From an uncultured bacterium (lineage in GTDB: Bacteria > Actinomycetota > Coriobacteriia > Coriobacteriales > Eggerthellaceae), in the NCBI GenBank assembly GCA_947564525.1, contig CANOCK010000003.1:1-55468 (forward strand): a stretch of 55,468 nucleotides of DNA. Reading direction: 5' to 3'. Each line of letters opens with the position of its first letter. Positions within the stretch are counted from its first letter, which is position 1. Below are positions 25,157 through 34,782 of the stretch, piece by piece. The position numbers and the translations under genes are program-made. The notes under the pieces were generated by a model. The model was not told the origin of the DNA and ran no database searches. It saw nothing but the letters and a program-made list of their open reading frames with translations.

Positions 25157-25350
25157 GCGGGGAATGGCCGGAGTCAGCTAGAATCATGCGCGTCTGCGCG
25201 AAGGCCTAGGGGCGACCGGAGCCGGCTAGAGCCATGCGCACCGGCACGAAGGCCTAGGGGACAGCCGATCGAAGCCGGCTAGGAGCGGGCGCACCGGCAC
25301 AGTGGCCCGGGCGACCGCCGATTGGAACCGGCTAGAGGCGGAGCAGGCGC
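25142..25350 (+). repeat. Four degenerate tandem repeats (48-55 bp) starting in the MFS-CBS 3' end
   Basis: Units begin at 25142, 25195, 25243 and 25296 with TGCGCGAAG or GGCACGAAG, then GGCCTAGGGG, then GCCGGCTAGA and a CATGCGC/GGGCGC end. The first unit contains the last codons and the TAG stop of the transporter gene. Units 1-3 have both CCTAGG and GGCTAG-type CTAG sites. The rest of the gap to 25533 holds two hairpins only. Confidence 0.75.
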
Positions 25351-25363
25351 GGCATAGAAACGG

Positions 25364-25397
25364 AACGGGCTGCGGAGCCTTCGCCCCGCAGCCCGTT
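25364..25397. terminator. Stem-loop between convergent genes
   Basis: AACGGGCTGCGG (25364-25375) pairs perfectly with CCGCAGCCCGTT (25386-25397). It sits between the converging MFS-CBS and adhesin genes and may stop both; T-richness is slight (TTTCC on plus). Confidence 0.65.
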
Positions 25398-25460
25398 TCC
25401 CTCTGCGTATCCCCTCATCGCCGCCCTTCTTCGCAGCGGGTCGACGCATCTTATGGGCGC

Positions 25461-25486
25461 GGGCCCTCGCCCCAGGGCGAGGGCCC
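25461..25486. terminator. Second strong stem-loop, adhesin side
   Basis: GGGCCCTCGCC (25461-25471) and GGCGAGGGCCC (25476-25486) form a perfect 11-pair stem with a CCAG loop, 47 bases after the adhesin stop. No T run follows on the minus strand. Confidence 0.5.
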
Positions 25487-25533
25487 TGCCTGCCCGGCAC
25501 CCGCCACGTGGCGAGCGCCGGGGTCGTCATCGG

Positions 25534-28500
25534 TTACCTACGCCGCTGGTAGTCCATGTACTCGCGGTAGGCTCGCGCTTGGGCCGCTTGGGCCGCCGCC
25601 GCCGCCCCCGCTCGGCGCATCCTCATGGCCACCAGGCCGCACACGGCTGCCACCACGATCAGTACGATGATTGCCATCAGCCAGGCGTTGTCGCCGGTCT
25701 GGCTCAGGTTGGTGCCGTTGCCGCCATTGCTGGACGTGCCGTTCGGGTTGTAGCCCGTGGAGCCATTCGGGTTGTTGGTGCCCGGCTTGTTGGTGCCGCT
25801 CGGGTCATCGTCGTTGTTCGGGTCGTCCGTGCCGCTGATGCCGTTGTTGGTGAACTCGGCCACGAACTTGTGGTCCGCGTTGTTCATCACCAGCGGGTAG
25901 GTGGCTGCCGGCCATTCCTGGGCAGCCGTGTCGTCCACCTTGATGGTCTTCAGCTTCTCGCCCTTGTCTGGCGTGAGCGTCAGCACCTCGTTGAACCCAT
26001 CGGCCACCGGGATGCTCACGGTGCCGTCCTTGCTGGTCACCGAGAACTCGCCGGTCTTGTTGGTCACAGTGCCGTTGCCCCTGACCGTCACCTTCAAGGT
26101 GTGGGTGGTCTGCTGGCTCTTGGGCATGAACTCCACGTGCACCCGGTAGGGGTTGTTCATGCCCTGCTTCACCGTGAAGGTGTAGCCCGAGTCGCCCACG
26201 TTCAGCGGAATCTGGCTGCCGTCCACCACCACGCGCTTCAGCACGTAGCCGTTGTTCGGCTTCCAGGTGACCGTCACGTCGGTGCCGAAGGACACCGGGT
26301 TCACACCCGGGCGCCAGTCGACGGTGCCACCCTCGCTGCAGGTCACCTCGACGTTGAGGCTCGTCGCATCGCGCTGCACGTAGTTGCCGTTGTTGAACTC
26401 GTCCTCGGTCAGCTTGCGCAGCTTGACGGTCACCTCGTGGGCATCGCCGTCGTTCAGGCCCTTCGGGGCGAACTTGTAGAACTCGTAGTAGGTCGGCGTC
26501 TCGGCGGCCTCGGCCTCGCGCGCCAGCTGGTCGGGAGTGGCCTTGACCTCGGTCATGGTGCCGTCGCCGTTCGGGCGCAGCAGCTTGCCGTTGCCAGCAG
26601 CCCAGGCCTGTGGGTCGGTCGCCCGGCTCTTGCTCGGGTCGCGGCTCACCATGCCGCCCCAATCCTCGACCGGCTGGCCGTCGACCAGGATCTCGTCCAC
26701 GGTGTAGTACAGCTTCTTGTCAAGGTTCACCACGGGGCCCACCTCGAAGGTGGTGGCCTTTGCGCTGCTCGGGATCTTGTAGCTGATGCGCGTGTCCGTG
26801 CTGCTCGCGATGCGGGCGTTGGTCGGGTCGCGCAGCTCCACCAGGTCGCTCGGGCGGCTCGCCAGCTCGGTCAGAGCGCCACCGGAGCTCGTCTGGAGCC
26901 CCAGCTCCACGTCGGTGGTGAAGCTGTCGCTATCTTCCACCAGCTGGCCTGGGTTCTCAGGGTCGAAGTAGGAGGGCTTGTCGTTCGGGATGTACTCCAC
27001 ATACAGCGATCCGGTCGGGTTGCTGGGATCCTTCAGTTTGAGCGTATAGATGTAGGCCGTGCCGTCCTTGGTCACGGACACCTTGCTCACGTTCGAGCCC
27101 AGCAGCAGCTTCCCAAGCTGAGAGCCCTCGGACGGGGTCAGCGTCAGGTCGAACGGCTCCTCAGGCTCGTCAATCGGGAAGCGCATGGAGTCGTTGGTGT
27201 AGAAGCCGTTGGCCATGTCGCGATCGAGGTCGGCAGTGGCCCGCACGTTGCCAGTGGTGCGCTTGGTGCCGCCGATCTGGATGCCACCGCTGCCGCTACC
27301 GCCAACCTCAACGTCGAGGTTGCCGCCAGGCTTGTCCGGCGGGTTGGGCTTGTCGGTCTCGGGGCCATAGTACACCGTCACCCACACGTCCTTGTCTGTG
27401 TCTGGAGCCTTCAGCGTGTACGTGCCCTGGGTCACCGGGTTCGCCTCGGTAACGGTGTTCGTGTCCTTCTTCTCCGATTCCGTCGATCCCACGGCCACCT
27501 TGTAGATGTTGGCCACCTTGGGATCCTTGACGAAGAAGGTCATCAGCAGGTTGGCACCCTGGGTGATCTCAACGGTGCCGTCATCGGGCGAGAGCACGCC
27601 CTGGCCCGCCTGCTTCCCAGCCTTCACCGGGTGCACCTTGATGGTCGTGGGCACGTAGTAATTCGGATCATCCGGCTTGTCCGTGACCTTGAAGTTCACG
27701 ATGATGGTGCGTTCGGCCGCAATCAGCTCGCCGGTAACGCCGTTCAGGCGAGGGCTCACGACCCATGTGGTCTTCTTCTCGCTGTTGGTATTGACCCACC
27801 CTAGGTTGTTGCCACCGCTGTCCACGATGGAGTCCACCATGTATCCCGGCTTCGGGATGATGGACAGCGTGACGGTCTTGTCCGTAGGCGCCTGCGTGTA
27901 CCAAGGCGAGACCGTGCCCCAAGCTTCGTTGTTGGAACGAGCGAACACCTTGTAGTACTCGGTGCTTTCTTTGAAGTCCACCTCGATGTCGGTGTACCAA
28001 TTGTCCGGGTAGGGGCCGACCTCGACGATGATGTCGCCGTTCTCGTCCTTATGGGTCGGGATCTCCACGCGGTTGCCGTTCTCGTCGGTGCCCCAGACCT
28101 TGTCGACCTCATGGCCCGGATCAGGGATGATGACGATGGGCAGCTTCTCGCCGTCCGGCACCTCCACCGTGCCCGAAGGGACGGTCACGCCACCAGGGGA
28201 GGGCTTGATGGTCACCGTATGGGACGGCGGCGGGGTGATGGTCGAGTTGCCGTCGTCGAAGGTCACGCGCAGGACCGCAGCAGTCGAGGTGCCGCCAGCC
28301 TTGCCGATCACGGTGAAGGTGCCGTTGGTCAGCAGCTTCGTCTTGTCGACGGTCACGCCGTCAGCGCCGGACTCCACCACGACGTCCTTGATCTTCTTGC
28401 CGTTGTTCGGCGTCACCATGAAGGTGACCGGAGTGCCGGAGCCGTCCTTCTTCACCATGGCGCCCGTGGGGGACACCACGCCGCCGCCATCGGTGAGCAC

Positions 28501-31500
28501 CGTCACCGGGCGCATGTCGAAGCCAGGCTCGGGGTCTGCCGGGTTGTAGCCGTCCTCCACGGTGAACTCCACCTGGATGGTGTGGTTGCCCTGCACGTTC
28601 TTGAATGTGTAGTAGCCCTGGAGCGCAGCCTTCTGCTCGTCGGTCGGGTTCCCGGTGATGCCGGAGATGATGTTGCCGAGGATGTCGCCGCCGTCGATCC
28701 TCACGCTCTTGATCTTGTAGCCCTTGATCGGCGTGAACACGAAGGTCTGGTCGGCACCCTTCTGCACCTTGATGGTGCCGCGCGGGCTAATGTCGCCGAT
28801 GCCGCCGAGCACGGAGGCGTCGATGGTGGCCATGCGCCCGTAGTTGGGATCGTTCGGGTCCGTCGGGTCCGGGTTGGTCGGCTCCGTCGGCTTGGACGGG
28901 TCGGTCGGGTCGGTGTTCGCAGCCCGGAACGTCGCGTCCACCTCGATGTCACTGAGCACGTTCTTGAACGTCAGCCCCAGATTGTTGTGGGTGGCGGTGC
29001 CGCCAGCGGCAATCTTGTCCTTGATGCCGTCGATCAGGTCGCTCGGCAGCGTGCCGCTGGCCAGCAGCTTCTCGAAGCCGTCTGCGGGCTTGTCGGCCGC
29101 GCTGTTCGGCACGGCGAAGCGAATCGTCGCCGTGGATGCGTTGTAGTAGGCCTTCACGTTGGCCGAGAAGGTCACCTTGGCACCACCCAAGGTCTCGGGC
29201 TTGCCATCGGAAGTGGTGCCCGGGAAGAACGTCACCGTCTGCTTCTCACCCTGCAGCATGATCGCGCTGTCGGGGCTGAGCGTGCCGTTGCCGCTGCTCA
29301 CCTTGGTGGTTAGCGAGAACTTGGACGACGGGATAATCGGCTCGTCCGGGTCCGTCGGGCCAGGCGGCGTGGTGCTCTGCTTGTTGAACGTGGGCGTGAT
29401 GGTGATCGGGCCCTGACCGATGTCGGGAAGCACCACGTAAGGCGCGTCATCGGGGCCAAGGGTGATGGTCACCTGTGTGCCGTCGGACTTGGTGTAAGTG
29501 ATGGTGGCCCCACCGAACTCAGAGCCATTGTCCGGCACGAAGGACACCGGCAGGCTACTGCCCACGGGCACCTTCAGCGGGTTGTTGGCGCCGCCGATGA
29601 ACGGCTTCACGCCACCGGTGCCATCGCCAGCGCTCGGGTTGATGGTCACCGGGTTGTTGGTCATGGTCGGATCCGGCAGCGGCGTCGGGTCCGGAGCCGG
29701 GTTGGGCTTCGGGTCCGGCACAGGGCCGGGCTGGGGGTCAGTGATGCCGCCAGAGGTGCCGCCGTTGTCGGTGTCCTTCTCGAAGATGACCAGCACCGTG
29801 GTGTCCTCATGGACATTGGTCAGCACGAAGGTGCGGCTGGTCGGGTTCGTCGCCTTCAGAACGCCATTCACGATGACCCATTTGGCCTCGTAGCCGGCGT
29901 CAGGATCGAACACCAGGGAGAAGTTGCCGAATTTCTGCACGTCGGTGGCATCGCTCGGAATCAGGCGGCCATGGGGCTGACCGTCGTCCCGGCTGTTTCC
30001 GACCATCGGGGTCACGGTGACCATAGTCTTCTTGTCGTCGAGCTCAGGATCGGTCGGGGCGCCCGCATCGTTGTTGCGGGCGAACTCCACGACCAACTCC
30101 ATGTTGGGGTTCGCCTGCACCATGGCGTCTTGGGGCGTGAAGGTCCACACGTAGCCGTTGTTGGCAAGTTTAGTCAGGTCGATGGTGGACAGCGGCGTGG
30201 TGCCCGTGCCCGTCAGCTGAGCGCTCGCAATCTTGTAGCCGCGCTCAGGCACGATCTGGAAGTTGTAGGTGCCACCGCCATAGACCGTCTGGTCATGAGC
30301 GGGGGACACCGTGCCATGGACCGGGGTCGTCCCGTCGGTGTTGCGCGTCGTCACACTCAGGTTGGCGCTCGCCCCCACCGGCTCGAACTTCAGCAGCACG
30401 GTGTAGCTGTTCGGCAGCTTGGGCAGCGCATAGACCAGCTTGCCATCGGCGTCAGCCGTCAGAGTGTTCGGCGTAACCCAGGAGTGGGTCTTCCCGTCCA
30501 CCTCGAAGCTGACCTCGACTTCCTTCAGCTTATAGCCGGGGTTCGCCTTCACGGTGATGTTATGCGGGTTGCCGTCCACGGTGTTGAACGGCACCTTGAA
30601 GCCATTGGGCTGGATGCCAGCAGAGCCACCGGCCGGGGCGTTGGCCAGGTACACGCCGCCATGGGCGGTGTTGGAGCTATTGATGGTGGCCTCGAAGTCG
30701 AATTCGACCGGCGGCTTGCCGGTCACAGCCCCGAAGTACACTTCGAACCACACCTTCTCGCCGTTGGCGATGGTGTTCAGCTTGTGGATGAAGCGGGCAT
30801 CGGTCACGTCGACGACGGTCCAGTCGTCAGCCACCGGGGTCGCGTTCGCCGCAGTCACCGCCATGCGCATGCCCTTGAGGGCGTAGTTGGTTCCGTTGCT
30901 CGCGTCATTCGGCTTCAGGATCATGAAGCCGGAGCCGTTGTTGGGCATGTCGGCCACGTTCAGCTCCTCCGCGAACGTGCCCACCGGCGACGGCTCGGAT
31001 TTGGTCGCGCCGTCCTCGTCGGTCCATACGAGCTGCAGGGTGCCGTGCTTGTCGGCATCGGGGTTGGCCGGCAGGGTCGGGTCGCCCGCGAGGAACTCCG
31101 ACTCGGAGAGGACCTTGGCGTCGAAGGCGATGTTCTCGGCCTCGTACTGGTTCCCGTCGCTCTCCACGAAGGTGGCATCCAGCACCACGTCTGTGCCGAT
31201 GGAGCGGATGGCCAGAGTGTCCAGGTTGGGGTTCAGCACGTAGAAGCGACCCTGGTTCGTTATCGGGGGCGTCGCCGCGCTGTCATACAGGGTCCAGTCG
31301 GGCTGGCCCGCCTCCTTGAGCACCAGCTTCTCAAGCTTGTACTCATGAGAGGGGTCGGCAGGGGTGCCGTACTTGATGGCGTAGGAGGCCCCAGCGTCCA
31401 CCGGGTAGTCGATGACGCTTTGAGGGAAGGGGTTCGCGCTCAAATCAGCCGAGAAGGGCTCGAACCAGCCGCCAACGGGCTTGCTCGGATCGTTGGTGCT

Positions 31501-32865
31501 GCTGGTGCCGTCCAGATGCTTGGTGGTGGAGTTCACCGTCACCGTGAAGTGATCGGCCGGGTTCACCGGGTTGGTGGGATGGTCCGGATCGTATTTGTTG
31601 TCGTAGAGGATGGCGAAGCAACCCGTCAGAGCCGCCTCGATGCCGCTCTGCGGGAAGTCCAGGGCCACGTACTTCACGCCGTTGTGCTCGACCACGGTGG
31701 CCGGAAGATGCTTGACCTCCTGGTTCTCATGGCTGCCGGCCGGAGCGGAGCCCAGGGTCTCGGTCCACAAGACCTCGACGCTGCTGCCCGCCTCCAGGTT
31801 TGCTGGGGTGGAACCGTAGTTGCTCGAAGCCTTCACCAGGGGCAAGTACACGGTAAGCTTGTTGCCCAGGTGCTTAGCGATGGCCGTGCCATCGGGGAAG
31901 GTGGAGGGCTTGCCGTCCGGGATGCTCAGCTCCACGTTCCATACCGGGCTCAAGTCCGCGCCGGAGGTCTTGCCGGCCTCGACCTGCATGAGGGTGTAGA
32001 TGTTCGGCAGGAAGCTGTTGCCGTTGTCCACCTTGGCCTGGTTCACCTGGATGGCAGTCTCCTTGTACATGAGGTCGCTATGGACCGCCACGTCGTTATA
32101 GTTGAGCGCCCAGTCGGCGTCGTCTGCGGTGTTGACGTCGTTGCCCGGATCGGCCACGAACCCGTTGGTGTTGCCATGGACGGTACGGTCGATGAAGTAG
32201 TCGTCGTAAGCCGGGTCGTCCTTGACGGTCAGCAGGTAGATGGGGTTAGCCACAGCGGTGCGCACGCCATCGGTGACCGTGCACTCGAAGCGGTAGTACT
32301 CGCCATCGACGAACTTGCCGATGTCGGCAAGGTAGGTCAGATCGAGCTTGGAAATCATGACGCGATCGTCGTTAGGGCTCACGTCGGTGTGCACCGCGTT
32401 GCAATGGTTGACGTAGGTGCCCAGCAGCTCGTTGGTGCCATCCTTGTACACGTTCCACGTGAAGGTGTAGGACGAAGGATTGCCGCCCGTAGCCGCCACT
32501 CCCGCATACAGCGGGTTAGGGGTGGAGGCAGAGTCGATGAGCTGCTGCACCGTCGCGCAGATGAACTGGGACGAGGCCGTCTCGATGTCATCGGTGAACG
32601 TGCCGATGCTGATCGTGGACGAAGCGCTCGCCGTGCCAGAGCCATCGAGGTTGCCGGCACCGCCGTCAGCCAGGCCCTGGTCGACAGCGTCCTGCTGGCC
32701 TGTGCGGTCGGGGTCGAACGTCAGATCCTCCGGCGCCACATAGCTCGGGTCTGTCACCTGGGCGTTGACGTCGCGCTCGGCAGCCATGCCCAAGCCGGGG
32801 TTATATGACATGAGGAGGCAGACACTTAAGAATGCTGCGAATAGCTTGTGTACGTACTTTCTCAT
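25534..32865 (-). CDS. Giant cell-wall-type surface adhesin, 2443 aa
   Basis: Signal peptide (MRKYVHKLFAAFLSVCLLMS, cleaved near GMAA). A 900-residue N-terminal part is followed by many repeats of the bacterial-repeat type: a GGTVSP-like or GTLSPD entry, FxVxPxxGYKI, then a VxVxFE end; they recur with Pro/Asp-rich linkers (for example PDPKPNPAPDPTPLPD). The C-terminus has an Asn/Gly/Ser wall-spanning part, then LSQTGDN, a hydrophobic helix (MAIIVLIVVAAVCGLVAM) and a tail of about 30 residues. LSQTG is an LPxTG-like sortase signal with Ser for Pro; the tail is longer than usual. AAGGAG nine bases before the ATG at 32865 decides the start. It is last in the surface operon. Confidence 0.92.
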   Translation of the reverse strand: MRKYVHKLFAAFLSVCLLMSYNPGLGMAAERDVNAQVTDPSYVAPEDLTFDPDRTGQQDAVDQGLADGGAGNLDGSGTASASSTISIGTFTDDIETASSQFICATVQQLIDSASTPNPLYAGVAATGGNPSSYTFTWNVYKDGTNELLGTYVNHCNAVHTDVSPNDDRVMISKLDLTYLADIGKFVDGEYYRFECTVTDGVRTAVANPIYLLTVKDDPAYDDYFIDRTVHGNTNGFVADPGNDVNTADDADWALNYNDVAVHSDLMYKETAIQVNQAKVDNGNSFLPNIYTLMQVEAGKTSGADLSPVWNVELSIPDGKPSTFPDGTAIAKHLGNKLTVYLPLVKASSNYGSTPANLEAGSSVEVLWTETLGSAPAGSHENQEVKHLPATVVEHNGVKYVALDFPQSGIEAALTGCFAILYDNKYDPDHPTNPVNPADHFTVTVNSTTKHLDGTSSTNDPSKPVGGWFEPFSADLSANPFPQSVIDYPVDAGASYAIKYGTPADPSHEYKLEKLVLKEAGQPDWTLYDSAATPPITNQGRFYVLNPNLDTLAIRSIGTDVVLDATFVESDGNQYEAENIAFDAKVLSESEFLAGDPTLPANPDADKHGTLQLVWTDEDGATKSEPSPVGTFAEELNVADMPNNGSGFMILKPNDASNGTNYALKGMRMAVTAANATPVADDWTVVDVTDARFIHKLNTIANGEKVWFEVYFGAVTGKPPVEFDFEATINSSNTAHGGVYLANAPAGGSAGIQPNGFKVPFNTVDGNPHNITVKANPGYKLKEVEVSFEVDGKTHSWVTPNTLTADADGKLVYALPKLPNSYTVLLKFEPVGASANLSVTTRNTDGTTPVHGTVSPAHDQTVYGGGTYNFQIVPERGYKIASAQLTGTGTTPLSTIDLTKLANNGYVWTFTPQDAMVQANPNMELVVEFARNNDAGAPTDPELDDKKTMVTVTPMVGNSRDDGQPHGRLIPSDATDVQKFGNFSLVFDPDAGYEAKWVIVNGVLKATNPTSRTFVLTNVHEDTTVLVIFEKDTDNGGTSGGITDPQPGPVPDPKPNPAPDPTPLPDPTMTNNPVTINPSAGDGTGGVKPFIGGANNPLKVPVGSSLPVSFVPDNGSEFGGATITYTKSDGTQVTITLGPDDAPYVVLPDIGQGPITITPTFNKQSTTPPGPTDPDEPIIPSSKFSLTTKVSSGNGTLSPDSAIMLQGEKQTVTFFPGTTSDGKPETLGGAKVTFSANVKAYYNASTATIRFAVPNSAADKPADGFEKLLASGTLPSDLIDGIKDKIAAGGTATHNNLGLTFKNVLSDIEVDATFRAANTDPTDPSKPTEPTNPDPTDPNDPNYGRMATIDASVLGGIGDISPRGTIKVQKGADQTFVFTPIKGYKIKSVRIDGGDILGNIISGITGNPTDEQKAALQGYYTFKNVQGNHTIQVEFTVEDGYNPADPEPGFDMRPVTVLTDGGGVVSPTGAMVKKDGSGTPVTFMVTPNNGKKIKDVVVESGADGVTVDKTKLLTNGTFTVIGKAGGTSTAAVLRVTFDDGNSTITPPPSHTVTIKPSPGGVTVPSGTVEVPDGEKLPIVIIPDPGHEVDKVWGTDENGNRVEIPTHKDENGDIIVEVGPYPDNWYTDIEVDFKESTEYYKVFARSNNEAWGTVSPWYTQAPTDKTVTLSIIPKPGYMVDSIVDSGGNNLGWVNTNSEKKTTWVVSPRLNGVTGELIAAERTIIVNFKVTDKPDDPNYYVPTTIKVHPVKAGKQAGQGVLSPDDGTVEITQGANLLMTFFVKDPKVANIYKVAVGSTESEKKDTNTVTEANPVTQGTYTLKAPDTDKDVWVTVYYGPETDKPNPPDKPGGNLDVEVGGSGSGGIQIGGTKRTTGNVRATADLDRDMANGFYTNDSMRFPIDEPEEPFDLTLTPSEGSQLGKLLLGSNVSKVSVTKDGTAYIYTLKLKDPSNPTGSLYVEYIPNDKPSYFDPENPGQLVEDSDSFTTDVELGLQTSSGGALTELASRPSDLVELRDPTNARIASSTDTRISYKIPSSAKATTFEVGPVVNLDKKLYYTVDEILVDGQPVEDWGGMVSRDPSKSRATDPQAWAAGNGKLLRPNGDGTMTEVKATPDQLAREAEAAETPTYYEFYKFAPKGLNDGDAHEVTVKLRKLTEDEFNNGNYVQRDATSLNVEVTCSEGGTVDWRPGVNPVSFGTDVTVTWKPNNGYVLKRVVVDGSQIPLNVGDSGYTFTVKQGMNNPYRVHVEFMPKSQQTTHTLKVTVRGNGTVTNKTGEFSVTSKDGTVSIPVADGFNEVLTLTPDKGEKLKTIKVDDTAAQEWPAATYPLVMNNADHKFVAEFTNNGISGTDDPNNDDDPSGTNKPGTNNPNGSTGYNPNGTSSNGGNGTNLSQTGDNAWLMAIIVLIVVAAVCGLVAMRMRRAGAAAAAQAAQARAYREYMDYQRRR

Positions 32866-33095
32866 AGCATATCGCTCCTTCAGACCAGTGCGGCGCGTCC
32901 CTTCAACACGTTGGCCCGCAATGGGTTTCATCTATGCTCTAAGCCCTCGCCCCTGCTTGGAAGCCAAGGGCTCGTTAGTTCTTAGTTGGTGGCAGGCTTC
33001 TGGTGCCGCACCTGCTCAGTCGTGCTCTTTCGGCAAGTCCGCTCCCGTACGAACCGCCTAGGGGGCCATTCCAGGCCCCGCGGCGTTGCTGATTC
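32866..33095. other. Spacer before the adhesin gene
   Basis: No gene is supported. A moderate hairpin (AAGCCCT ... AGGGCT, about 32941-32972) without T run could slow transcription into the adhesin gene. Confidence 0.3.
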
Positions 33096-33692
33096 CTAGC
33101 TCTTGACCCTGACGAGCACCTTAGCGCCTGCTTGGCCCACCATCTCCTCAGTCTCAGGGTCCAGAGCCGAGAAGACTGCTGTGCAGTTGTATTCGCCAGC
33201 AGGCAGGTCGTAAGAAAGGGGTGCTCGCTGTATGTGGTAGTTCGGATCGATGATGCCGCTCTCGTAGACCGTCTCTCCATTGTCGTCCCGCGTCACCGTC
33301 ACCTGCATGAGGTACCGGTTGCCCGGGATGTTCTCAATCTCCCAGTTGCCTGGGGCCGTGCCATTCTCGAACTCGACGACGCCCGCAATGGAGATGTTGA
33401 ACATGCCCTCCTCAACCTGTTGGTTGAGCATCTCCTGAATCTCAGCCGCGCTCTTGCCCTCTAGCTGACCGAAATCGGCGTTGCGGTCGCGATTGTTCTC
33501 CGCATCGCACATGTAGAAGGCCAGCAAGCACGCCACCGCGATAGCCGCCAGGAGCAGGATGAGGATGATAATCCAAGCCCGCTTCTTTTTCTTCTTATTC
33601 GGCTGGAAGCCGTAAGGAGGCGGGTACTGGGGCATCCCATACTGAGGCTGCTGGGGCATCTGCGGAGGGTAAGGGGCGTTGGGTGCGTTCAT
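33096..33692 (-). CDS. Membrane-anchored partner protein with Pro/Gln-rich cytoplasmic head, 198 aa
   Basis: Family not recognised by name. The first 32 residues are Pro/Gln/Tyr-rich (PQMPQQPQYGMPQYPPP), followed by a KKKKKR stop-transfer stretch and one helix (WIIILILLLAAIAVACLLAFYM, about 39-60). The extracellular part of about 135 residues ends with an Ig-like beta domain (NWEIENIPGNRYLMQVTV ... DLPAGEYNCTAVFSALD ... GAKVLVRVKS). The inside-out topology and the position between the pilin-like and adhesin genes suggest a role in assembly or anchoring. The domain recurs next to similar secreted proteins in other Gram-positives as far as I recall, but I cannot name it. AGGAG is 12 bases before the ATG. 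Confidence 0.85.
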   Translation of the reverse strand: MNAPNAPYPPQMPQQPQYGMPQYPPPYGFQPNKKKKKRAWIIILILLLAAIAVACLLAFYMCDAENNRDRNADFGQLEGKSAAEIQEMLNQQVEEGMFNISIAGVVEFENGTAPGNWEIENIPGNRYLMQVTVTRDDNGETVYESGIIDPNYHIQRAPLSYDLPAGEYNCTAVFSALDPETEEMVGQAGAKVLVRVKS

Positions 33693-33802
33693 GGTCGAGA
33701 TGAGCTCCTGTTAAGGTTCGTGTCCGTCAGTTGAAGCGGCCCATATGGTAACTGCTGTCAACCGGCTTTCATTCCCAGAGATGCAAAATCCTTTAAGAAA
33801 AT

Positions 33803-33837
33803 GGCCCCTGCTCCAAAGCTATTTCAGAGCAGGGGCC
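33803..33837 (-). terminator. Terminator or attenuator after the pilin-like gene
   Basis: GGCCCCTGCTC (33803-33813) pairs perfectly with GAGCAGGGGCC (33827-33837). On the minus strand it is followed by ATTTTCTT, and outer A/T bases extend the stem. It sits 80 bases after the pilin-like gene and before its two partners, so it probably limits read-through. Confidence 0.8.
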
Positions 33838-33917
33838 CATTTCGCATCTCAAGGTCAGTGGGGTTGGGTTACTTCGTCAGCGAAGGTTCCCGTTCTCCAA
33901 TCAAAACCTTTCACCAA

Positions 33918-34697
33918 CTAGGCACGCTTCGGGCCGATGGTGTAGACCAGGCGAGCAACGTCCCTGATGGTCTCGTCAGCATTGGACAGCTGAGTGCCGG
34001 AGATCGCCAGAGTGATGGTGTCCTTGGTCGGAGTCGTAGTGTTTGCGGCCTTGGCGATGGTCCAATCACCGTCGTTGAACTTCTTGAAGCCGTAAAGAGC
34101 GCCGTCCTTGGAGGTAGTGCCATCGATAGCGGTGAAGCTGGTATTGTCACCCATATCGCTAGTGCCGGACTTCAGGGTTGCGATGGTTTCAAAGTTGCCG
34201 TCAGCGTTGTCGGTCATGTTGTCAGACCGAGCAGTCACCACGAAGCTGCCGAACGAAGGGGTGGTGCCATTGTTCCACTTGATCTTCGTGCTGTTACTGG
34301 CCAAGCCAGCATTCGCACCGAAGGTGTAGTACTTGTCGGAGCCGTTGTTGTTCGCAGTCTGCTCCAGATTCCACTCGACGCTCCAGACCTCAACTGCAGC
34401 CTGGTCGCCGTTGTTCTGGATGTAGTAGCCGGTGGGGGCGACACCAGCACCACCCTGCTGGTCCAGCATGAAGGGGAGCTTCAGCGGCAGGGTCACGCTG
34501 TAGTGGGAGGAGTAGGTGGCAATCTGCACCGTGGTGCTGCCAGCACGATTGTTCTGGTTGATGTTGGTCAGATCAGTGGTGTTGGCCACGTCCGCGCCGG
34601 TCATGTTGTTGTTGTCAGCGAAAGCCGGAACAGCGGTGCCGAACGCCAGAACTGCACTCAGTGCCACAGCGCCGAAGATCTTGCGACTCTTCTTCAT
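33918..34697 (-). CDS. Secreted pilin-like/fibre-like surface protein, 259 aa
   Basis: A clear signal peptide (MKKSRKIFGAVALSAVLAFGTAVPAFA, cut after AFA) precedes a beta-rich mature chain with many Asn/Thr/Gly and no Cys. It contains VTLPLKLPFMLDQQGG (about 66-81) and YYIQNNGDQAAVEVWSVEWNLE. The pattern of a strand, PLxLPF and xNNG is one I associate with abundant secreted fibre or coat proteins of Gram-positive gut bacteria. There is no C-terminal sorting signal, so it must be held otherwise. AAGGAG lies seven bases before the ATG. It is first in the locus, behind a promoter with phased repeats and a 180-base leader, and before a terminator, which fits a highly expressed product. Assignment as a fibre subunit is inference. 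Confidence 0.8.
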   Translation of the reverse strand: MKKSRKIFGAVALSAVLAFGTAVPAFADNNNMTGADVANTTDLTNINQNNRAGSTTVQIATYSSHYSVTLPLKLPFMLDQQGGAGVAPTGYYIQNNGDQAAVEVWSVEWNLEQTANNNGSDKYYTFGANAGLASNSTKIKWNNGTTPSFGSFVVTARSDNMTDNADGNFETIATLKSGTSDMGDNTSFTAIDGTTSKDGALYGFKKFNDGDWTIAKAANTTTPTKDTITLAISGTQLSNADETIRDVARLVYTIGPKRA

Positions 34698-34782
34698 GAT
34701 CTTCTCCTTCTTCTTTCTTCGGGGCTCCCGCCCCATGCTTCCTGTCTTGCTCGACCTGAAACCTTCGCACCAACTCTCACTT

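Noticed and set aside
29809-32808. Plus-strand frame of about 1000 codons opposite the adhesin, and another at 25453-27804
   Set aside because: Composition-driven shadows of the repeat-rich adhesin gene; no motifs and no start signals.
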